Part shown: positions 1 to 8,700 of the stretch, in pieces | How positions within the stretch are numbered: position 1 is the stretch's first letter | Layout: every line of letters begins with the position of its first letter | Assembly: GCA_028565635.1 (NCBI GenBank) | Contig: JAOXYB010057667.1 | Span: forward strand, 1-10,975 | Length of the DNA: 10,975 nt | Direction of reading: 5' to 3' | Origin: Phoronis ovalis | Lineage: Eukaryota > Phoronida > Phoronidae | Made by a program: the position numbers and the translations under genes | Notes under the pieces: generated by a model | Told to the model about the DNA's origin: nothing | Database searches by the model: none | What the model saw: the letters and a program-made list of their open reading frames with translations, nothing else

Positions 1-1171
1 ACTTGTGTAGGTAAAGCCTACAATAGTGAAAAGGATCCAATCGCTTTCAGTGCAAAATTCGGGATCAAGAGGGTTAACGAGTTCAATTTGTTAGAACATC
101 AGAATTTGACATTCATTCTAATGAATTGTAACCGTAAAACTAATAAAGTACTCTGTTCGAATATGTATCCTGCAAAAAGTGTACACAAAAAGATCAATAT
201 AATAATTTCCCACATTTTATTATCTAAATACACTATATTCAGACATATTTGCCTAGAATTTGCTAGTTCTTGATCTTGTTAGAATATCATCACTTAATAA
301 GTTCAACTGCATTTGTTAAACTTTGTGTTAGAACTCGTTGACATTTGTAAGAGCTTTGAAATCCGAGATACATTATAATTATTTTAATTTTCATCATTCC
401 AAAGTTATACTGAGTTCTAACAAAGACATTGTTCATGTCAGGTGACTGTAAAATCCCTAAAGATGGCAAATTCATACAATAGACTTTTGGCATGCACTGG
501 GTGGCGCCACCAGTCACGGATACTATGTTCCAACATTTGGGAGTATTGCCAATGAATCATAGGAATGTGCAGAGAATGAAGTGATTGTTCATTCATAAAA
601 TTGTGGAATGTTTGTCTCAACCAGTGGTGACACAAAGTGCATGTAAATAGTCAGTTGATTTCTTGATAATTGATGTTTGAAATTGGGGAGGTTTAGGCCT
701 GGTCTGCAAGTCTAGCTGTTTTAGTACTGTATCACAAGATTTTGATCCCTGTAATATAAAGTGCTCTCTATTAAATTTACCTTTAGTATGATAAAGAAGC
801 AAAATATTGAATTTTTATTTTAAAAGCCCTCCTGGGAGAAACCTCTATAATGATAGACAAATTAAAAGATGCATTGACATATCATATGCGTAAAATCTGG
901 TAAAAGTGTAACAACTGCTACAAAATGAAACTTTTTTTCATTTTTAGTAATGTCCTACCAAGTTCATGGGTGTGGATTAACGCATGTGGGTGGTGGAAAT
1001 TAAAATGCAATCAGTCCAAGAAGATATCAGGCATTATTTATGATCAGACCATTTCAAAGAGTTCTACTGCACGTTTCTTGTGTTGCAGAGAAAAATATTT
1101 TTGTTTTGGTTCATGTTTGATGAGTGCAGAAAGCTCACTGAGTTGGGTTTAAGAAGCTACACTTTTTTGTA

Positions 1172-1379
1172 AGGGACTGGTCAGAAACGACCACATGGTG
1201 TCTGGTACATTTCAAAAAAAGGAAGAACAGAAAATCAAAACTCTGCTTTTTGTGATGCACAAAAACTCACAAATATCCCTTTTGCCTTGGAAAAAAAATG
1301 GCAATTAGCTCATCCTCAACACTTCAATATTTACACCAATCTCACCGCCCTTGTACTGTAGTAGTTTCTGACAGTCCCT
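1172..1379. repeat. Imperfect inverted repeat, 24-nt arms
   Basis: The left arm is 1172-1195 (agggactggtcagaaac and on to ccaca). The right arm is 1357-1379, whose reverse complement reads agggactgtcagaaactact and on. About 21 of 24 positions agree, with one gap and two mismatches. The 161-base interior is AT-rich with no long open frame, and no target-site duplication is evident at the ends. It could be a small non-autonomous transposon remnant, or two copies of a dispersed word in opposite orientation. Confidence 0.4.
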
Positions 1380-1465
1380 GAACATGTGATGTGATTCACT
1401 TGCAATAAAGTTTATATGAACCGTATATTGATCTCCGTTATATTCAAATTCCACAATACTTTAAC

Positions 1466-1645
1466 ATGCATAATACAATCGTTTATACAAGAAGAGGGTT
1501 GGTTATGAGCCACATGGCTGCTAGTCTATTGCTGAAAGCTGTAAGTCGTACTAGAAGTGAGACATTTTCAAACCAGCTGCAGCTTGGCCAATTGGAAATT
1601 GGGCGTATATTCAAGAATCATCTTACTATAGGTATGGTTGAATAA
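1466..1645 (+). other. Unassigned short open frame, plus strand, doubtful
   Basis: A 59-codon ATG frame whose second half reads MAASLLLKAVSRTRSETF and on through QLQLGQLEIGRIFKNHLTIG. Its base composition is less AT-rich than the surroundings, and an internal ATG at GCCACATGG has a good initiation context. There is a possible donor ATAG|GTATGG near the end. I recognise no family. The frame is open upstream to about 1408. A frame this long is not rare by chance in a window of this size, so this is a marked possibility rather than a gene call. Confidence 0.15.
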
Positions 1646-1807
1646 AATATGCCTTTTCTTTCATAGATGCTTACACTATTTGTCTGAACAAAAAAATACA
1701 AATTAAGGTTAAATATTATACTTTTTTCAAACTCATCAGATGCAAAGTCATCATAAACAGAGTTATAATCTGGTGTCTACGCAGTTTTCATAACAGCTTA
1801 TTTCTAG

Positions 1808-1900
1808 AACAACATCGCCACCAATAAGCAAGTGATCCAGTATGTCTATGAAGCTGATCCGACAAAAATGAAGCTGTCACTGAGAGATCAAGTAAAGTGA
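1808..1900 (+). other. Unassigned terminal-exon-like frame, plus strand, doubtful
   Basis: Directly after an acceptor-like TTATTTCTAG, a 30-codon frame starts NNIATNKQVIQYVYEADPTK and ends LSLRDQVK with TGA. The base composition is richer in G+C than the flanks. A plus-strand AATAAA lies at 2276-2281, within reach of a 3' UTR. Splicing from the donor near 1630 would put this exon in the wrong frame, so the two stretches do not join simply. I do not recognise the protein. It might be a relic of a nested gene, a pseudogene fragment or chance. Confidence 0.15.
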
Positions 1901-2514
1901 CATACTTCACTAATCACTGTGCTGCATGGCATAACTCAAGCAGGACCTGAAGGCCAGCAAAAAGTGTCTGCACAACAACAAAAATGTACCTGACATACAA
2001 TTAAATACCCCCACGCCTAACATTGTTTACAATATTCCCGCAATGACTACCACAAAGTGTATCAATCCGCAACATTATTGCAGTCAATCATACATTATTG
2101 TTAGCAGTAAATCAAGTGAAAAGAACTGAAATTTTTATTCAAAAACCTCTTCTACATAGGCAGTCATTATGTTAAATGAACACATGCTGATTGATCTATG
2201 TAAACTTGTATGTGGTTTTGTGACTCATAAGCCTTTATAAGCTAGGTGCACTTTTGTACATGTATGTGTCGTGTAAATAAATAAATATTCATTCATTATT
2301 ATATTTACTATACAAACTTCTTTCAATTTTTGAGTCATAAAAAATATATAAATTTTTGACCAAGTTAAATATAACATTAGCAGGAGTCTTTGTTAATTTA
2401 ACTTGCCTTTTATTACTTACACACTATAACTATTCAAGTTACGCTGTATGTTGTGTCAACAAAGCCACATGAAAATTTAAACTGTAATAATGACGGAGAT
2501 AGAATTAAACTCAC

Positions 2515-2786
2515 CCTAAGATGACACCATAAACACCCAGTTCTCCAACAACTGTTGACATTTTCACTCGTTCTCCAACTTTCAATATACAGTTTTGAAC
2601 TTGTAGTGGGCGAACCATTTCCATTAGAATGTAGGCACTTCTTTCATCAGTATCTTTTATTTTGTTTAAAATCGGTACAATATCTTGTCCATATATATTA
2701 TTTCCTCCCCCTTCTCTCTGAGGTTTTAGTACATATTTTTCTGGATCTTTCATTGCAAGCTGTATTGCCTTGTCACCTTCTTCTCC
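2515..2786 (-). CDS. GSS: GSS coding exon 10 (residues 357-446), glycine-rich ATP loop
   Basis: The acceptor is CTATTTAG|GGAGAA and the donor TTAGG|GTGAGT. The frame opens [20 protein letters not shown], followed directly by [10 protein letters not shown], the signature glycine-rich loop. K377, E381 and N386 match human K364, E368 and N373. YILME at about 409-413 matches the adenine-binding strand, and ELGVYGVIL near the end matches human ELGIFGVYV. The exon ends two bases into a codon with a strong GTGAGT donor. The next exon, which should carry the LLRTK and GGVAAG motifs and the stop codon, is not in the window. Confidence 0.98.
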
Positions 2787-5700
2787 CTAAATAGTTGGAA
2801 TTTTTTTTTAGCAAAAATATCAACTATCTCAGATCTAGAGTTACTTAAAAGGGTTGCATGAGTAACAAAATCACAGTATTTCTTACACTAGTGCCAGTTG
2901 ATGGTGCTACCGGATATGTTTTTAAACATATCCAGTAGCAAAAAGCTAACAGTGAGGAAAACAGGAATGCAGGTGACGGGAAAATGTGTTATAGTAGCAA
3001 TTTATAAAAAATACAATTATGGAGGACGCAAAAGGTCACATTCTTTCTGGGCAATTATAAAAAAAAAATTTTAATTAATGCCAATAAAAACATTCCAATT
3101 TGTACAAAAATGGGAACATAATGTTAGGATGGCATAAAGTATAGCAGGATCAAGTTTACATGTAATATACCTTGTCTAGACTAAACAATCCCACAAAAGA
3201 TTCCCGTATTCTAGATGAAATATTCTTATCTGGTATAAATTTTTCGACTATTCCAGGTTTACAAAGTTCTTGTTGAACTTTTTTTGTACCAGCTAGGTGG
3301 TAATGTAGGCTAGGACATTTTATGGCACAACTCCTTTCTATCATTAACCTAGCTTCCCATTCCTGAAAAACATGAAAGGAATGTTGCATAAAAAAGACAA
3401 GGAACAAGTACATTCTCTAACACTCAAGTTTTTTCTGCAAGAATTCGAACAGATTTGTGCTTCACACATTTGAGAACAATCTCCCTTAGAAATCTTGAAA
3501 GAGACCGGATAATCTCAATGACTGATGAGGGTCAATCAATAAAATAAGAGACCAGTTAGAAATCAGTACCATGGATGTAGATTTTAGAATCCTGCCACAT
3601 AAGAACTATTATTTTGACTGAAAAGGGGCCCATGATTATTGAAATATTATTCTTAATGAGTAAGTTTATTGATTTACACACTGCTTAGAAATTATATTAT
3701 TAGATATGTAGAAACTACATTGTGTAGTGCCGCATGGTGACACCAAGTATATGGCTTCCAAAAATAAAGTTTTTGAAATGGCAGCCATTTTGGATTCAAG
3801 ATAGTTTTCAACTCCTGAACCTAGCAAACATTTTGATCCAAGTTTTGCTGAAATTGGTCTAGTACTTTTTGATTAAGTTTCAATAAATATGTTTTCACAT
3901 AGCAACCATTTTGAACCCAAGTTTCACTTCAAAGGTTTATCTCCAGAACCTATAGCACTAATTTTGATCAAAGTTTCGTTGAAATTGGTCCAGTACTTTT
4001 CGAGTTATCAAAGAGTATGTTTTGTGACTGAGTGACAAGAAATGAATCAGATGCAACAACAGTATGTCTTCCAACTTTGTTGTTGGGAGCCATAATAATA
4101 TTGTTACTTCATGGTACCTTTATGAAAAACATTGAAGGCCCTGGAGTGACACTTCGGCACTGTGTGGGTACCCATGTTCCTAAATAGATTGTAGACAACC
4201 CCCTAAACAAGAGGTCTCTTTCCAACACTATAGTGAATGGTAACCTTTTCATGAATGGCCTGATTCATTGCTTCTCCACAAAAGTTGAGGAGTTCTGAAT
4301 GCTATTTTCAGAGGTATAGAGAAATTGAAATTTGGTGTACATTTAAGTATGTTAACTCCAAACATTATATACCAATATAAGAAAGAAGCAAACACCTATT
4401 TAAAGCAAGACTATATTGGGAAATAAGCTGTAAATGAAATAAAAATTACCCCTTTTAGATCAAACCATGGTTTTCAATCCTAATTGTGTAAATGATCTTA
4501 CACTCCAATCCCCAAAAAGCAACCTTTCCACAACCCAAGTCAACCCCCACGTAAATGTCACATTACCTCTTTAGTAGTATAACTATCTGGACTATAACCA
4601 CTCCTCAAGTAAACAACAGCCACTTCTTTGCCATTTCTACCAAATAGAAAAGTTCATGTAATACAACATACTGTAAAGCAGAACAATATGGTAACGAAGT
4701 TATACAGTGAACATCTAGGATGAACCTCGTTAAAAATGCAAAATTCTTCCACAATGACAACACTTAGCAGAACATGTGTGAAGTAACATCCCTTATATGA
4801 TTGTTTAAAGTGACAATTTAATTATCCCAATATCCATTGCCTCTAGATAATGGCATGTGGAATGCTAGGTTCACTGAACTGAATATTCTCATTACCAGCC
4901 ATGACTTTAAACTTTTGTTTAAAATTTCCTTGGCTCATCAAACTTTCAAGGTATTTTTTTGCATCAAAAGGTTACAAAAGGTTAGTGATTATGTGATGCT
5001 TGAACTATTCGGCTTTATAACTGTGCCAAATAAAACTGCATTACTTGGAGAAAGTTACTATTTTGAAGATTTGTGTATATGTCGGGTAGCCATTTCTTGC
5101 AACTACCCCATACATCCCCATAAAGGCTTGTGTTACAAATGAAACAGTTAAAAAAAAAAAAATCAAGTGTATAACTTCAAGAGTCTGCCTCTTCACTGTT
5201 CTTCTCTAATGATCATGAATCTCACACATAAACCAGCAATAAAAATAATATGCAGTCAGTAATTGGAAATGCCTATAGCCATTAAGCATGACCAAAAATA
5301 AGGACTAATCTACATTTTAGTTAATTTTTCAACAGATGAGCCAAATTATTATAATTGTAACCTATAGAAAAGCAGAAAAAAAACTTACACAAATAGTCTT
5401 TTATTATGTGATAAGCTCCCCCAGTCATACACATACTGATGTTGTTTACGAATACACTGTATGTTTGGATTTTGCTGACGGATTGAAAATTCTAACCATC
5501 TTTGATCATAAATATTTGTTTCCAATTCAGTATGAAGAAATAATACAACAGCACTGAAAGCAAAAACAAAACTCTTACACAATTAACAGTCTTTTAACTT
5601 CAACCTGATTGACGCATACATTTATACAGATCTTGGTATTGTTTTTGAATCATTCACTTTACAGGGTGACACAAAATAAACAGAACACTTTTGGAGTACC

Positions 5701-8700
5701 GTCACTTCTTCAGTTCTATTTCAGCAGTAAAGTAACTGATACTTTTTAAAAAATAAATTCAATTATGTTCTCAAAAACAAAAACTAGTTTTAGTTTAATT
5801 TTATTTCTTACGACTGATAGTCAATATAATGTAATACTGTAATTTAATGTAATTTACAGTTAAAATGTGTAACAACAGCCATTTTTGCTAGAGAGCAAGT
5901 TTGCTGTTTAAATCAATCTTAGTACACAAAGTTTTGTTGCTAAAATGTAAAAAGTTGCTTTACAATAATAAATTCTTTGGTGATCTAAAAAATATCAAAT
6001 AGGCAAATTTTTGTTCATTTCTGATTTTTGCTGTACTGCTTTAGCAGCTTTCAAAAAAAAAACTGAAAAAACATTTCTTATGGAACGCAAACAATCATTT
6101 TGGCTAGAGCAGAAAATAAAGAATAAAATAAAATAACTTTTTTTATCAAATATGACAAGTCAAAAGTTCGTAAAATTGTGTGTGTTTGGATTATGCTGAG
6201 AGACTGAGAATTATAACTACAGTGTATCTTTAATCAAAAAGAGTTCTTTCTAATTCTGCATCATAAATAAGAAAACCACAGTATTTAAAACAAAAATAAA
6301 CTGCAGAAAAATGTTATTCCTGCATGACACTGATATAAAAGTATATCTCAAAAACATTTATAATCATAACTATATTTTCTACAAACTTAGGCCAATAACC
6401 CATGGTTGCTTTTTATCACCTTACTTTGTGTTTCCATATGCTTCCCATGCTTTTACAAGTCCTCTGGCAAGACCATCAAATGCTTCATTTTCAGGCATCT
6501 GAAATTATCATTTTGAGGAATTATACTTATATTTGTATTGAATTGCAAAGTGTGTAACTCTTAGCTAGAAGCATGTGGTTATAATCTATAATTTAAGTGC
6601 AAGCACCTCTTGAACCCCGAGGATTTTGCTGATCACAGTGACTGTATGTTTTGCGGTATGGTATCCTTTTTTCAGCCTCCACTTTAGCTTCGTGTTATTT
6701 AAAAATAACACTTTTACCGCAAATAAAGTTTAATCATGGGGTGTATTTACTGTAAGGTCACATCTTTCAGTGCAAATTTCCAGGATTTTGCCTGTTCTTG
6801 TTGCCATAGGGCATATATTTCTAAGAATGTTTTACCATGAGATGTTTTTTGCAAGAAGTTTTTACCACAGGGTATATTTTCAGAATGCGTTTTTTACTAT
6901 TTGATAAGGATTTTTCATCTTAGGCCTCACATCCAACCAAATGTTTGGCAAGTATTCTGTTAGGCTTTGAATAAATTACTTGACAGCAAAGTTAAGAATA
7001 AATGTCAGAAACAGCCTGATTTTTTAACTAAGTTTAAATTAAAACATCCAAGGTAATTTGATTTCAATGAAAGTAACTAGGAGTCCATATAGGTTGTGCG
7101 AATCCAGTGATAGTAAATAGAAAGAGTCCAACAATATGTGAATCCTGTGACAGGGCTGAAATTACCATGATGTTTTCATTGCATTGAGTTTCAAATTAGT
7201 AATTTTAATTGTGCATGTGGGGCACGAATTACTCATATGTCTTGTTCCTCTTTAAACTCACTATTAGAAGATATCAAAGATGCTGCAATTTGAGAGCTAC
7301 ATACAACTCGTTAAAAGAGACTAGTCATTTACCCTTTTAAGTAGGTCCTCCTGTGGACAAGCCTGTAAGTAATTTCCCATAACAAATCTAAAAGAGATTA
7401 TGAAGGTAATATGTGGATGTTAGACAGTATTAATACAAAAATGAGCATTCACTGAAATTACAAATAGTGTGTTTACTGTAAAAAGCATTTTCAATGAATT
7501 AAAAGGTGTTGAAACTGTCCATGCATGTAACTAAGGTTCAGCTTTTCACTTAGGATTACAAAGTTCAAGGCGATAAATTATTCTGATTCTCCTTTCAGTG
7601 AACAATATACAAGTCGAGAGTAAAATCTACTTTAATACATGTAACAGTTGCTTCTTTTTCATTCCAAAGTTGCACTCAAAAAAAAATTTCAAATGTGCCA
7701 AAACTTTACTAGTGACTGTTACTATTGCAAAAAAAACTAACTTAAGAACAGGAATAGTCCATTATTTTACATTCTTACCTATGATACTTTGTGATCTGAG
7801 TTGCAAAACCCGCCATGCTGGAAGAAATAGTATTAAATTCAATCTGTTTATAGCCCACTGGCTCTTGTGGACTACTTTCATCTGTTTGTATCGTGTCTAA
7901 CATATAATCATTCCGAAACAGACCCAGGCTCAGTGGCTGAAATACAACAAATCTTTTTTAAGAGAGTTTGAGATTTATTGGATGAATGCTTGCTTGGCCA
8001 AACACAGTTTATAAATTAACACATGATTAACTGTAGTAAAAAGCAGATTTTTCAGAATGTATGTACAAACGATTCATTTTTAGATGGGTTCTGAATAAAA
8101 GTGAAAGTACATCTGTTCATGTATTGGAATGCTTCTAATTGCAGTTCTCCACCTTCACCACTAGGGGGGCGCATCACAATTTCCAGATGACACTTTATGT
8201 GTGAGGGTGTAATTATGCCTCAGAACTTTAGTGTCTGGGTTAAACATTTGGAACCATTACTGAGAAGGTGTTTAACATGCTACAAATACGCAGCAGGCAC
8301 GGAATGTACATGTACGTCAACAGTGAAACTTGATGTAATAATTAATTAATCTACTGGACACGGTTAAACCCAATAGAGGTGCGCACCTAGGCGGAGTTGC
8401 AGCGAGAAAAATTCACTCCATTGGTTTAGTAGTACAGACGCTATAGGCTTGTTCACAATGGATATAGACTGAGTTTTTGCCTTCTTAGACAACATTTTTG
8501 TGAAAAAATGAAATCTCAAAAGCCAAATCAGCGTATATAGGTATTTGATTTTTTAAAATATAATAATAGCAATTTCGATAAAAAAAACTGTGGGGGCAGC
8601 TGGCACACACTGCTTGTTATTTCTGATACCTTACGACTATTATGGGACTATAATGACTCAATAGATGTTTGGACGTCATCACTTTGCACTGTGGTAGAAC

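Larger units (their letters stand above)
1..2514 (-). other. GSS: GSS intron 10 (incomplete)
   Basis: This stretch follows the GTGAGT donor of exon 10 and runs off the left edge, so the intron exceeds 2.5 kb, twice any other here. I searched the minus strand for the last GSS exon (LLRTK, GGVAAG, then stop) and did not find it. It holds an imperfect inverted repeat (1172-1195 with 1357-1379), two short plus-strand coding-like stretches (1466-1645 and 1808-1900) and an AAAT triplication at 2275-2286. The rest looks like featureless AT-rich intron. Confidence 0.8.
6499..7332 (-). other. GSS: GSS intron 5
   Basis: An 834-bp phase 0 intron with GTAAAT donor and AATTTCAG acceptor. It holds the minisatellite at 6803-6926, a 9-bp-arm palindrome at 6692-6711 and a degenerate two-copy repeat at 7081-7155 (gagtcca at 7081 and 7124; aatcc.gtga at 7101 and 7141). 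Nothing coding was seen. Confidence 0.92.

Noticed and set aside
236-296. C/D-box snoRNA-like pair (minus strand GTGATGA and CTGA about 50 bases apart)
   Set aside because: No terminal stem pairs the flanks and no C'/D' boxes are clear; such short boxes are expected by chance in 11 kb.
925-1152. 75-codon plus-strand frame with a hydrophobic start
   Set aside because: No family resemblance, no coding-like composition change and no supporting splice or poly(A) context.
1305-1395. Minus-strand frame with QKLLQYKGGEIGVNIEVLRM then stop, considered as the last GSS exon
   Set aside because: LL, K and GG only superficially echo LLRTK and GGVAAG. The residues between them are missing, the GVAAG core is absent, and no phase-2-compatible acceptor with upstream conserved VMN-type residues was found.
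3527-3575. Hammerhead-ribozyme-like ctgatgag followed by a ggtc/gacc stem and a later gaaa
   Set aside because: The GAAA must directly follow stem II. Here gacc is followed by agttagaaat, so the catalytic core is not formed, and no flanking stems I and III are apparent.
4837-5142. 101-codon plus-strand open frame in intron 7
   Set aside because: The composition follows the AT-rich background, it resembles no family, and it has no exon-like boundaries. It lies wholly inside a well-defined intron of the opposite-strand gene.
7598-7900. 100-codon plus-strand open frame
   Set aside because: It overlaps GSS exon 4 in antisense and reads intron sequence for the rest; it is a shadow of the real gene.
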